A DNA stretch of 64,000 bases. Source: Antedon mediterranea (lineage: Eukaryota > Echinodermata > Crinoidea > Comatulida > Antedonidae). The first letter of the stretch is position 1. Every line of letters starts with the position of its first letter. Location of the stretch: assembly GCF_964355755.1 (NCBI RefSeq), contig NC_092672.1, positions 15,994,501 to 16,058,500 on the forward strand, written 5' to 3'. Below, piece by piece: positions 43,599 to 54,581 of this stretch. The notes under the pieces are model-generated. The model searched no databases. It was not told where the DNA came from and worked only from the letters and a program-made list of their open reading frames with translations. The position numbers were made by a program, and so were the translations under genes.

Positions 43599-44640
43599 AC
43601 ACGTACATTGTTCTTGGCCTTTTTGTACTAGGTGTATTAGGTTCATTGTGCAAAAGTTCCTGCTCACACTGTTTGGCTGGTGGTATAAGGTGCTTGCCAG
43701 CTATCCATGATGCTGTGTATTCTGTTTGTGGAGACAGTTTAGTGAGTAGCTTGGCCAGTTTGGCTGGATTTAAATAACTTTAAAATTTAAAATGGATTTT
43801 AAACTGCTAAACATATTTTTTTTCTTCTGAATCATGATTTGTAATTTTAAAATCCTTAACAAACTTGTATTTATTTTCAAACATCTGATCGTACCAGATG
43901 TATCTATACTACAAAGTATGTATACGATTTAACAACGTCCATCTGAAAGTTTTTATAATACAGCACCATTTTTCAAATTTTCTTAATTTCCCACCTTTTT
44001 TAAATACTATTATTTTTATTTGTTTACATTTACAGTAAGATGACATGTGTCGCAAAATATTTCCAATATATTTAATAAATTTTGTAGACCCTTTACAGTG
44101 TCTCCGTATAGTAATAAATCATATAGCTCATCAGAATATAATATATGGTTTATAAAGCACTCTCCTTTTTTTGAATTTGGAATGCGGCATGTTTTATTTC
44201 GAATAGGTTAATTTTGGTATTAAGATAATCGTGGTCATTGTAGGCCTACATGATGTTATGCTCATTTTCGTTGTTTCGAATCAAATTATATCATTCACTA
44301 CCTTTGTGGGAACAATAATAACTACCTATTTAAATGATACCGTATCTAAGAAAGTTATACTGTCTGCAATGTCTTCATGTTAATTTCATATCAATATCTG
44401 TACTTAAAACTAGGTAATTTGTTGTAAATTAACAGTTTACAAAAAGAATATTAATGTTCCTGGAAAAAGTGTTATGGGTATAAAATAAAAACTATTGGAA
44501 AAATAGGTAACTATTTAATGATACCTTATGAAGTGATGTTTGTACTTTCAATGGCATTATGTTATTCTTAACTAATAATGGCAACAGACTAACTTAACCA
44601 GATACACATAAATTTAAATTGCACATCCCTTATTATCCTA
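43599..44640. other. Intergenic stretch with a possible exon remnant
   Basis: At 43640-43777 a plus-strand frame reads LCKSSCSHCLAGGIRC... and ends VSSLASLAGFK-stop. It is less AT-rich than its surroundings and follows a TTTGTACTAG sequence that could be an acceptor. I cannot assign it and no partner exon was found. The rest is AT-rich without recognisable features. Confidence 0.25.
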
Positions 44641-44649
44641 ATAATTTTA

Positions 44650-44922
44650 AAAGAAATTTTCGTGTTTAGTGAAGGACAAAATTAACGTTGAACTTACCAA
44701 CGTTTCGTGCGTTAGCATCGCATTTTTAGTCACGTGGACGCGACTCTATAGTTCACTATGTTGGTCGGTCGGTCTGTCTGTCGGTCCGGTATCACTATGC
44801 GTTTTAGCACGCGACTTATGGCTGTTGGCCTTGTTTCAAGGTAGTGGTGTCAGCTTGATTTGCCGACACTGATCATGGCATAGTCACGTGATGTTGTTGT
44901 GACATGCGCCCTCTCTGAGTTA
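44650..44922 (-). mobile_element. 3' non-coding tail of the Penelope fragment
   Basis: The sequence after the GIY-YIG stop on the minus strand includes the 40-bp terminal repeat and a run with CACGTGACTAAAAATGCG. Where the element ends on the left is uncertain. A short GTCGGTCGGTCTGTCTGTCG repeat lies at about 44763-44783. Confidence 0.45.
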
Positions 44923-44925
44923 TTA
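44886..44925 (+). repeat. 40-bp terminal repeat of the Penelope fragment (left)
   Basis: This 40-bp segment, including GACATGCGCCCTCTCTGAGT, is inverted at 45632-45671 with one or two mismatches. The pair flanks the GIY-YIG frame exactly. Inverted terminal pieces at a 5'-truncated end are a known peculiarity of Penelope-like elements. Confidence 0.75.
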
Positions 44926-45630
44926 CTTGAATACCGGCCGTCTCGCTTCTAACAGGTCATCATATATGTGTGCCAGCCACTTTCCTCCTTGGTCTCTGTT
45001 CATGTTGTTATCAGTTTTTATAATTAAAATTGGGTCTTGCCATCCTCTCTTGTTGATGTTTCCCTCTTTCTTTAACACTTTCGCCTCCCAATTAGGTGTA
45101 TGGTTTTCCTTTATAGCATAGTTTGTAACTGCAGATTTATGTGTAATTTTTGATTGTAACATTCTGCTTGACCTTGTCATAACTCCTTTCATGTGATCTT
45201 CTACATCTTTTTTATGTTCTTTTATTCTGTTTCCAAGTTTTCTACCGGTTTCTCCTATGTATATTAGGTTGCAATTCATACAGGGTATACCATACACTAC
45301 TCCACTTGTGTCCTCCGGCTTAATCTTATCTTTTGGGTGTACTAGATGTGATCTTAATTTGTTTTGGGGTACAAAGTAAGAGTTAATTTTATGGCTAGTA
45401 AGCGTTCTACGTATCTTATTTCCGATAGCCCTCTCACATAGGGTAAAGCTACGCTGCCACGCATGTCTTGCTTGTTTTCTCATTTTTTTCCAACTATTTT
45501 TTTCTTTTTTGTTGTGTATCACTCTATCGATGGCCCAATTTGGGTATTCACATATATTAAGTACCTTTCGTATGTGATTCATCTCTTCTCTTTTGCTCAG
45601 CTGTGTTGTTACGATGTAAGATGTATTCAA
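44923..45630 (-). pseudogene. Penelope-like element GIY-YIG endonuclease domain (5'-truncated)
   Basis: This uninterrupted 235-codon frame on the minus strand encodes the end of a PLE polyprotein. Residues 110-117 (GVVYGIPC) and 124-128 (YIGET) form the GIY-YIG core, with the CMNC pair between them. R135 and the RIKEHKKDVE helix carry the catalytic Arg and the conserved His. SAVTNYAIKENH follows at 166-177, and WEAKVLKKEG and GWQDPILIIKT at 181-206. The N-terminal 100 residues correspond to the region between RT and endonuclease. The RT itself is missing because of truncation at about 45631. The domain nicks the target for primed reverse transcription. It could be fully open because the copy is young. 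Confidence 0.88.
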
Positions 45631-45631
45631 A

Positions 45632-45671
45632 TAATAACTCAGAGAGGGCGCATGTCACATCAACATCACGT
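45632..45671 (-). repeat. 40-bp terminal repeat of the Penelope fragment (right, inverted)
   Basis: Inverse copy of 44886-44925. It abuts the 5'-truncated coding end on one side and L1-like coding sequence on the other (from 45672). Confidence 0.75.
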
Positions 45672-46812
45672 CTATCCCAAAGTAGAACAAATAATATATA
45701 GTTTTCCTTGGGGAAAGAAAAAAGAAAAAATTAAAAGAACAACACTCATCAAGCAAGTGTGTGAAGGTGGTCTTAATATGATTAATGTTAAGTCAATGGT
45801 AAAATCTCTAAAGTTAAGTTGGGTCAAAAGGCTTCTAAGTCCAGACCCCGGTAAATGGAAGTGCATAACCATTCTATATGTATCCCATTGAATACACTGT
45901 AAATAGAAGCCTACTCAATTTAGAAGAACACATAGTTTTAAGAGGTTTATCAGACTTTATGTAGAAACGTTAAAAGATGTGGTACACATCAACAATATTT
46001 TAGGTCGACATCCAATAAATGTAGCAGAAATTAAAACACAACAATTGTGGGAAAATAGGTATATTACAACTAATGGAAAATCACTATATTTTGAAACATG
46101 GTTACATTCTGGATATAAAGTAATTAATGATATTATAGTAAATAAAACAGAATAATAGCACCTGATGTATAAATACCCACTCTATCCAAACGACAAAATG
46201 GTCTAATAGAATATATGTTGCTTATTAATGCCATACCTATTGAATGGAAAGAATCTATAGCGAGAAACCAATACGATGACGAACATGTGAACACAATTAA
46301 GAAATCCTTGTTCCGAAAAGAGAACAAAGGTCAATTTTATTATAGGCATTTTGTAATTGAAATAGCTACCAATCCAATTGCAGAGGCAAAATGGGAAGTA
46401 GTGTTCAATAATGCTGAACTAGATTGGTATAAAGTATGGACAAATAAAATACACAACTTTAAGCACATAAATAAAATTGCACAATTTAATTTTAAATTAC
46501 TACACAACATTTTACCTTGTAAAAAAAGGCTTAAAGACTTGAAAATAGTAGAAAACAATATATGTGACAGGTGTAAACAAGAAATTGAATGTGAATTACA
46601 TATGCTAGTTGAATGTACAGCAATTCAAAATGTATGGCTTCAATTTAATGACCTCATAATTAAGTGTTTTCCAATAGAAGGTACTATCAATTGGTATAAA
46701 ATAATAACAGGTACACGAAACATAATTGTAAATGAACTTATTTCATTATTCACATTTTGCATTTACATATCATGCATTTTGGAAAAATTTGAAAAACGAA
46801 AAAACATAAAGT
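45672..46812 (+). pseudogene. L1/Tx1-like LINE ORF2 C-terminal fragment
   Basis: Three open segments in changing frames carry the post-RT region of an L1-type ORF2. 45672-45860 has IKRTTLIKQVCEGGLNMINV and SLKLSWVKRLLSPDPGKW. 45940-46154 has VETLKDVVHINNILGRHPIN and NRYITTNGKSLYFETWLHSG. 46215-46814 has IAQFNFKLLHNILPCKKRLK, then a Cys/His block, CDRCKQEIECELHMLVEC, typical of the ORF2 C-terminus. Stops at about 46155-46215 and frame changes show decay. The RT core itself is not here; it would lie to the left, where the Penelope fragment begins. Confidence 0.8.
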
Positions 46813-47284
46813 GATATGGAATTTGTTTGCATTTGAATTCAAATCCTTAATTACAAAAAACAAAAATGTAAAAACTAGCGTTTTAAAGAACTTACTCTAA
46901 TTTTTACTTCAATAACTATTTTAATATATGCAATTATTAATCATTTATCTGTACAGTACAATTTTAATTATGCAATATGTATAATGTATTTTTTTTTCTA
47001 TTATAGCTTCATCTGTATAGTCTATTTACCTTTATGCCAAATATGTATCTATATCGTTTTAAGAATTACATCATTATTTAAACTATTATACATTGGTTCG
47101 TAAATGAATACGTTTATAAATACCTGTTAATGAAAATGAGAAGAAATTACAATAAAGGTGGCGATTCCAATTCTGATTAAGTCCAAAAATGTCCACTATA
47201 TTTCCATTACCCTTAAAAGATAACTTTACACCGGAAATATATGACCACCTTCATATAAAACGGCTAACGTGTATTACCCTAAAA
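46813..47284. other. LINE 3' region and AT-rich spacer
   Basis: Probably the 3' UTR of the L1-like element (a polyadenylation-like AATAAAGG at about 47152), then unique sequence. No gene was seen. Confidence 0.4.
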
Positions 47285-48305
47285 ACCCTCTAAATAAACT
47301 CAACTATGAACTGAACCTAACCCTCTAAATAATCTCAATTATCAACTGAATCACCCGTTTTAATAACTGTCAGCTAAATAATCTCAACTATCAACTAAGC
47401 CGTAGGCCGCTTCTATATGTTTTATGTAAGAAAACGTACATAGTAATCAGTTTTAATAATACTCTAGTATTTCAAATGACCTACCCTCTGATTAATAATG
47501 GAATGATCCATTATTACCAACCAATCATTTGATGATCTGAATTTTCTAGTTCCATTTCAGATATTGGTATCTGAGTTTTCTAGATCTGGAAAACTCAGAT
47601 ATCTGAGTTTTCTAGATCTAAAAAAACAGATATATCTGAGATCTGAGTTTTCTAGATCTGAGTTTTATAGTTGGCCGGAAATGACACTAATAATAGCGCG
47701 CTCGCAATTGGCAAAACAATCGTAGCCTACTTTTTACGCCGGTAAACACATTTGCGTTCAATGCTAACGTCCATTAACCCTTTATAATCTTAACAATGAA
47801 CTGAACCTTACTCTCTAAACAATCTCAACTATGAACTGAACCTAAGCCTCTAAATAATCTCAACTATCAGCTGAACCTAACCCTTTAAATAATTTCAACT
47901 ATGAACTGAACCTAACCCTCTAAATAATCTCAACTATGAACTTAACCTAACCCTCTAAATAATCTCAACAATGAACTGAACCTTACTCTCTAAACAATCT
48001 CAACTATGAACTGAACCTAAGCCTCTAAATAATCTCAACTATCAGCTGAACCTAACCCTTTAAATAATTTCAACTATGAACTGAACCTAACCCTCTAAAT
48101 AATCTCAACTATGAACTTAACCTAACCCTCTAAATAATCTCAACTGTGAACTGAACCTACGGTACCCTCTTAATAATCTCAACTATGAACTGAACCTAAC
48201 CCTCTAAATAATCTCAACTATGAACTGAACCTAACCCTCTGAATAATCCCAACTATCAATCTCAACTATGAACTGAACCAACCCCCTCAATAATCTCTAT
48301 GAACT
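47285..48305. repeat. 35-bp minisatellite with 175-bp higher-order repeat
   Basis: The basic unit (TCTAAATAATCTCAACTATG, then AACTGAACCTAACCC) recurs about 20 times in two blocks (47285-47395 and 47780-48305). Within the second block a five-unit set, marked by variants AACAATG, CTTACTCTC, AAGCCTC, ATCAGCTG and AACTTAACC, is repeated exactly once at a 175-bp offset (47792-47966 and 47967-48141). The separating segment contains an AT-rich palindromic cluster (47565-47670). Confidence 0.9.
47565..47670. repeat. Palindromic 'ATCTGAGTTTTCTAGATC' cluster
   Basis: ATCTGAGTTTTCTAGATCT occurs three times on the plus strand, with an intervening inverse copy (AGATCTGGAAAACTCAGAT). This makes overlapping hairpins centred near 47601. 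It interrupts the minisatellite. Confidence 0.75.
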
Positions 48306-48310
48306 GAAAC

Positions 48311-50165
48311 TCATCATCATTAGGCATCGTTCAGTCAAAATTGACTATGGAGACAACATTGGAGAGAATTTCATCCGTTATCCAATGAGTCTGTGTGAGT
48401 TCCAGTAGCTGATCTAGATTTTTTTTTCAGATACCTCTCTTCATTTTCCATACGATATCTTTCTTCGCTGTGTACAAGTCCTGTACTGCCTTAATACAGT
48501 CTTTCCATGATTTTCGGTCATTAGCCTTTTTTCCCAGGTGTTCACATTGATGTCCATTGCCTTTTAGTCACAATTCGCTAGCTCATCGTACAATACATTT
48601 GTATCATCCATTCCTCTGACATGACTAAGCCATCGTAGTCTTCGCTGTCGAATTAATGTAAACATCGAAGGAATGCCACATCTATCAAGGATACTGTTAT
48701 GTGTCACCCTGTCCTGCCGTCTGATATTTAAGATAGTCCGTAGACAGCGGAGGTGAACTACATTTAGTTTCTTTTCTTGTCTAGCATAGGTTGTCCACGA
48801 TTTAGCTTCATACAAGAGGACACTAATGACAAATGCCATATACACTTTGATCTTTACAGCCACTCTAATCATTATTTTTATTTTCCCAAACACGTACAGA
48901 CAACTGACTGAGAGTACTAGAAGCTCTTCCGATTCGAATGTTTAGTTCACAATCAAAAGAGTTGACCAAAGCGTTCACAGGCACATGAACATTTATCAAG
49001 TAGAAGTTGTAGACCATTAGGAGAATGACTGCAGAAACAGGCATCATCTGCATAAAGAAAATCACGAAGAAGAATCTTATTTTATCTTAGCTTTAAGTCT
49101 GGCCGGGTTGTACAACTTGTCAGTAGATCTACAATGCAATAAAACTCTTCCATAAGATTAGGTTCAAAAGCTCGACTGCAAAGTAAATCCCAAAAAGAAG
49201 AGGGACAAGAACATCTCCTTGTTTTGTCCCATTCTCGACATCAAATGGGTAGACACTGCTCTATTGTACTCGACAGTAGCTTGCATTCCTTGATGGAAGG
49301 ATCGGATAATATTTAATAGAGTAGGTGGACATCGAATTTTCCTTAGGATTTCAAATAGACAGTCTCTATTAATCAGTCCCTATTAATAATAATAGTGAGA
49401 TCGATTAATGCCAGGTAGAGTTGCCGTTTTTGCTCAACACATTTTTCTAATAGAGAAAATCATATCAATGGTAGATCTTCCAATTGAAGGCGAAAACCAC
49501 ACTGAGACTCTGGATATACCCTTTCCGCTAAAGGCAGCAGACGTTGTAGAACTACTTTTCCAAATAATTTTCCACAGATATTGAGCAGAGAAATGCCGAG
49601 ATAATTATCACAGCAACCACGATCACCTTTATTCTTGTACAGAGTGGCAATGGATGCATTCTTGAAATCCTGTGGAACTTTACCAAGAGACCAACAGAGA
49701 TTAATAAGCTCATGCAGATGATGTATTAGAGTCAGGCCACCTGCTTTAACAATTTCATTTGGTATACAATCATCACCAGGAGCCTTGCCTGACGACAGTT
49801 GCTCTACTGCTGATCGTACTTCATCCATAGTTGGGTAGGCATAAAAAAAGTTCCAACTTAGTTGGTAAATTTTGAACATTTCTGGGTTCCTCCTGGGATA
49901 CAGGCATCTTAGTTTGGTAAACTACCGAGTAATGTTCTACTCACCGGTCCATCTGTTTCTTCTGATCGATTATCACATTACCATTTCGGTCTTTCATTTG
50001 TGCTGTTTTCTTTTGTACTGGCCCAATGGCTTTTCGGATTCCTTCATCGATCCCTTCAAATGCCCTGTATCAGCATTTTGTTGTATCTGAGCACTAAGCT
50101 CCTCCCAGTACTCGTTAGTGCACTGGCGCACAGCTCGTTGAACCCTTGCTAAACTTTTTTTTTTT
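48311..50165 (-). pseudogene. LINE endonuclease/RT remnant (RTE- or related clade)
   Basis: On the minus strand, in order, are: EYWEELSAQIQQNADTGHLK (linker before RT, 50130-50060), EQLSSGKAPGDDCIPNEIVK then FKNASIATLYKNKGDRGCCD, NYLGISLLNICGKLFGKVVL and ESQCGFRLQ (RT fingers and palm, 49820-49470), a decayed palm/thumb (49459-48900), then SVLLYEAKSWTT, LRTILNIRRQDRVTHNSIL and RRLRWLSHVRGMDD (C-terminal block, 48830-48600). Downstream is a poorly open tail and a TCATCATCAT simple repeat at about 48309-48320, which looks like the 3' terminus. The 'KNKGDR..CDNY.GISLL' and 'RRLRWL.HV.RMDD' blocks are characteristic, but I am unsure of the clade name. It has many frame breaks and is dead. Confidence 0.8.
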
Positions 50166-51290
50166 ATCTTATGTGGGTTCATCCCACTTTTATTTCCATA
50201 CAACTGTTCTCTTTACATATATTTTTCACTATACACTATACATATCATTATATTTACAATGTTTGTTTAATCATCTGTTTACATATACTTATTTAAAGAG
50301 TTTAATTCATTTGTTTACATATTAGCACATTATTACAGATTACATAGCTTCCTCTTTTTAAACATATTATCTGTAACACATTTTCATTAACAAGCTTATT
50401 TTTTTCTTACATAGTTGGTTTATTGTTTTTTTCATCTACCACATTTTCATTTAACAATGCATATTCTCTGTTATACTCATTACTTACTAAATGTTTACTG
50501 TTAACATATTGTTCTCATCCTTTAACATTAATATTAATATTTACAAAACTTTTATTTCCAGCAGATTATCCTTTTTTTGCACTATAACTTCTTAAATTTT
50601 TATTTAACTTTTTTACTTTCTTCTCTTATGTGGATTCATTCCACTTTTTTTTTTACTTATTTTCTTTAAAAAAACTATTTCCATATATTATTTTGTTTAT
50701 ACATACATTATCATTTAACCATTTTGATTACATAGTTTCCTCTTTTTATACATATTATCTATAACACATTTTCATTAACAAAGCTTATTTTTTCTTACAT
50801 AGTTGTTTTTGTTTATTTTTCATCTACATGCATATTTATTTCATACAATTATAATACGTTTATGTTTACTAAATCCATCCCATGGGTTTGTCCCATTTTA
50901 TTTTTCTTTGGATTTATCTATGCAAACATATTTTCATTTAAACAATGCATATTCTCTGTTATACTAATTACTTACTAACTTTTTACTGTTAACATTATAT
51001 TTTCTTCATCCTTTAACATTGATTTTTTTGATCTTTAAATGTTTACAAAATTTATTTCCATTATCCTTGTTTGCATCTACAGTATAACCCATCAAAGTTT
51101 CATTTAACTTTTTTTTTCTTATGTGGGTTCATTCAATTTTTTTTTTTACTTATTATTTATTCTATTATTTTTTTATACATACATTATCATTTAACAACAT
51201 TTATGTTTAATGATCCATTAAAAAAATTAGACATTTTTTTTCTTTTTAACCATTTTATCATTTCAAAATTCCACATGCAGTAAGAATGTG
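50166..51290. repeat. Long-period AT-rich tandem repeat
   Basis: CTTATGTGGGTTCAT(C/T)C-type text occurs at about 50167, 50627 and 51118. TAACACATTTTCATTAACAA with CTTATTTTTTTCTTACATAG occurs at 50370 and 50760. CAATGCATATTCTCTGTTAT with 'acttactaa' and 'actgttaacat' occurs at 50455 and 50945. The unit is therefore about 390-490 bp with internal indels, present about 2.3 times. The short ORFs here are repeat artefacts. Confidence 0.75.
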
Positions 51291-51610
51291 CATATTACAT
51301 ATATATATATACCTATAATATGAAAGCTTTGATGAATACACTTCACCACTTAAACCTAAACCTTCTTATCCTTCATCATTTTTTTATCATCAATCTATAA
51401 AAAGCTTTTCACATTTTGTATATAAGATTTTACCGTCCCTAGGGAATGATATTATGCTCTCGAGAATTATATTTCCCTCAGCTAGCGCTTTGGGAAATAT
51501 AAATTCCCTCAAACAAAATATCATTACCTCGGGGATGTCAAATCATATATTTAACCTCTAAGCAGGCAATCTGTAAAATATCCAGGGACCAAAATGCGTT
51601 TATTTTTAGG
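51291..51610. other. AT-rich spacer, no gene seen
   Basis: Short tandem 'ccctcagctagcgctttggg' surroundings with an imperfect inverted 'GGGAATGATATTATG' / 'CAAAATATCATTACC' pair (51440-51535). No coding signal. Confidence 0.4.
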
Positions 51611-51945
51611 TAAAAATAAGAAGATTAAACGGGAACTTGTTCGAAGTTTGATCTTTATTTTATGAAGTGAGGGATAACATGAGATACCGTTGCGCACACG
51701 CACGTCAGTCTTCAACATGAGGCCAGAGTTGCATCCATATGGAATTTCTGACCAAGTGGAGCGAAATTCAATAATCAGGTTTATAACATATTGGACCTGT
51801 CTTCCATTTATTAAAGCTCAGTTAATTTTAGGGTAGGGCGTGTAGGGCATGTTATCTCTCACTTACACCTACCTCATAAAATAAAGATCAAACTTCGAAC
51901 AGGTAAAGTAAGTTCTCGTTTAATCTTCTTATTTTATTTCGCTAC
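51611..51945. mobile_element. ~335 bp foldback MITE-like element
   Basis: AAGAAGATTAAACGGGAACT, then GTTCGAAGTTTGATCTTTAT, near the left end are inverted near the right end (ATAAAGATCAAACTTCGAAC, then AGTTCTCGTTTAATCTTCTT). The pairing continues inward through 'gtgagggataaca' and 'tgttatctctcac'. The right arm has a short insert (AGGTAAAGTA). No target duplication is obvious. Confidence 0.7.
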
Positions 51946-52276
51946 GGTGATCGTTCGAGATCACATGAGAGTTTAAAGAAACTCTGGCCTCAACGACCAG
52001 TTTGTTTGGGTAAATAATAACGACACATGTACGGTAATTAAATAACATTGATATTTATTATTTAAATAACATTTTGATTGCTGGGTATAACTTCCCAACG
52101 TGGGATTTCAAACCTAATTCCAAACACAACTTGTATATTGCAATAAACCTATACTCCAACTGGCTATGAAGTACCTTAGCATTATATTAATATTGTCAAT
52201 ATCAATAAAATACGGATTGTTAAACACCTTTAAAAACTTGATAAATACCAAAAAAAAGAATATGAATTTGGTCTAA
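51946..52276. other. AT-rich spacer, no gene seen
   Basis: No ORF, repeat or element terminus was recognised. Confidence 0.35.
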
Positions 52277-52378
52277 AGTGAGACGTTTCGGCTCACAAAG
52301 TAGGATGTTTCGGCCCACTTTTGGGCCGAATCGTCCCACCAAAAGTGGGCCGAATAGTCCCGGGCCGAATCGTCCTGG
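52277..52378. repeat. 'GGGCCGAATCGTCC' direct and inverted motif cluster
   Basis: GTGGGCCGAA(T/A)(C/A)GTCC-type motifs recur at about 12-30 bp intervals in both orientations (TTCGGCCCACTT, TTGGGCCGAATCGTCCCACC, AAAAGTGGGCCGAATAGTCC, CGGGCCGAATCGTCC). TCGGCCCACTT and AAGTGGGCCGA form a hairpin around 52310-52353. Confidence 0.7.
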
Positions 52379-52911
52379 AACCATTCAGAGTACAGACGTG
52401 ATATAAAAAAAAATTCCAAAGTCCTTATACGATGACGTCACACACGTACCAGCATCCCATTGGCTGATTATGACGAAATGCAATTTTACCGTACCTTTAG
52501 TAAACGGAAGTTAGGATACGGTACCGTATCTTTAGCCATAGCCACGGCGTTTCATTATAAAGCAAAAAAATGAAGTGTCAACAGGGCCTAAAATGGATTC
52601 CTTGTCTGAAGTGCATGTGTTTAGACACCAAGATTGTGTATTTACCTAATTTAGATCTGATTTTATGCACATTTTATATAAAATTGGCGGCCATTTTAAG
52701 ACGAGGCAAAAATTTAAGTGTCAACAGGGCTTAGAGTGATCAGAAGGGATTATTAATTAGGATATCTGGCTATGTTGACAGTCTATAACATTTCACTCCC
52801 CCAAATTTTGTGCCTAGACTATAGTTTCTCTGGTGCATTTTTGTTTTTGCTATTTGTTTTTAATGTGAAAATGTGATTTGAGGCAATTCTGTGTACTTTT
52901 TATTTGAGATG

Positions 52912-53016
52912 TTACGTAGCGGTAGACGATACCTGACCATCACTTCTCGTAGGCCTACTAATAGGTTTCGCAACAGCTTCTATCCAGCTGCCATTCGGGC
53001 ACTGAATGCTAGTTAG
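52912..53016 (+). pseudogene. LINE ORF2 C-terminal tail (CR1/L2/Jockey type)
   Basis: 35 codons end at TAG 53014-53016: SGRRYLTITSRRPTNRFRNS, then FYPAAIRALNAS. The closing pattern 'R.NRFRNSF.P.AIR.LN-stop' is the standard C-terminus of CR1/Jockey-group LINE ORF2. Everything upstream is lost. Its 3' UTR continues after the inserted hairpin element, at 57830. Confidence 0.8.
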
Positions 53017-53819
53017 TACGAGAGTGATGTGACATAATATCATTGTAATTAGTTATCCGCTTGGTAGAGCGGATAACTCCTTGTTATTGTATGGGATCAA
53101 TATTTTTTTTCTATATTATTAGTTATCCCCATTCAGCGGATAACTCCTTGTAACTGTCCTGTTTCATCTTTTTTTCTGTATTCTTCTTTCTTTCTTTCTG
53201 TCATTTTTGTGCAGAGCGCATCTCTAAACCTTGTAAACATAACATTCCATAACTTTGTCAATATATGCGCATTCACGTGAAGTTGTGCACCCCCTATTTT
53301 TGAATGACGTCAGAGTTGCGCAACGTGACTTGCGCGCGTTTTTTTTATGAATTTCGCGTATTTAACATAGATCAATAACCATATAACATTTTAAAATAAA
53401 ACTTAGCAAAGTTTAATTTATATCATGCGCTAACTTTCTGTGTTAAAAAATGGCATGTCGCACACGAAGTTACGTGCGCACGCGCGTTTAAAATTTTAAA
53501 ATGTCAAAAATCAATTTCTAATGTCGTGAAACACACGGCCAGTCTGTGGTTCTTTTTTGGCCAGCCTGTGGTCAGAGGGCGCTAGACATTTGGCCAGCCT
53601 GTGGTCCCGAGGGCGCTAGCATGAAACACACAGCCAATCTGATTCTTTTTTTGGCCAGCTTGTGGTCCGAGGGCGCTAGACATATCGGCCAGCCTGTGGT
53701 CCCGAGGGCGCTAGACATAACTTTTCCATGCTTTTCTAAAGTGAGCCCTCTACAGCTGTTTTCACATAACTTTATTTAGCGGGAAAATTAAAACCAGTCA
53801 AGATCGATCTAACAGGTAG

Positions 53820-54500
53820 GCCTCCTATATCCAAATAATTATAAATATAAAACTAACAACTTTACTAGGCCTAGGCTAGGTATTCATAATTATAATGCCT
53901 ACTTAATAAGAAGGCCTGCCCTTTAATAGGGCTAGCCTAGTTAAATATTAGTTTAATTTAGTTAAATAGGCCAGCAAGAGTGGAAGGAGGAGGACAGACT
54001 CCTCCTCCTACTACAGCAGGCGGCCTACGCTAGTAGTAGTAGGCTAGTACTAGGCTAGGCCTACTAGGTAGGTAGGCTAGTAGTAGGCTACTGCATGCTC
54101 ACAGTGACAGGGTGCCAACACTCTATCTAGCTTTAATGTTTAGGCCAAACCACTGCCTCCCGTTCCCATTGTACTACCTACTACTACTACTACTAGAGCT
54201 GACTAGCCGTCCTCTAGCTAGTAGGCCTAGTAGGCTAGCCCTTAGGCTAGTTCTACTAGCCTGGGCCTAATAATGGGCCTAGCCTAGGTCTAATTAATTA
54301 TAGACTTACTAGGCCTTGTTACTAGCCTACTACTACAACTAGGCCTACTACTACTACTACTACTACTAGGCCTACTTAGTACTACTAGGATTACTAGTTA
54401 TTATAATTAGGCCTAGTAGTAGAGTAGGGTAGTACTAGGTAGTTCCGCTAGCCTTATATGTATATATACTACTATAATATGGATTAGGCCTATATACAAA
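53820..54500. repeat. TAGGCCTA / (CTA)n low-complexity tract
   Basis: Dense runs of TAGGCCTA, CTAGGCTAG and (TAC)n/(TAG)n, for example at 54182-54196 and 54350-54370, cover about 680 bp inside the TIR element. This is the strongest concentration of the octamer in the window. Confidence 0.8.
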
Positions 54501-54581
54501 AACTACTATAAACATCATTGTTATTAAAAATAACAATCAATAGACGCGTTTAATCAGTTTTATTTTCTTTTCTTAAACTAG

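Noticed and set aside
44650-44925. Hammerhead ribozyme expected in Penelope terminal repeats
   Set aside because: I looked for CTGATGA...GAAA cores on both strands here and did not find a convincing one. A covariance search would be needed.
44923-45630. GIY-YIG frame as an intron-encoded homing endonuclease
   Set aside because: The residues around the domain (CMNC, the SAVTNYAIKENH block and the long basic N-terminal region) and the 40-bp inverted caps are those of Penelope-like elements.
47285-48305. CRISPR-like spacing of direct repeats
   Set aside because: Units are contiguous 35-bp monomers without unique spacers, in a eukaryotic genome. It is a minisatellite.
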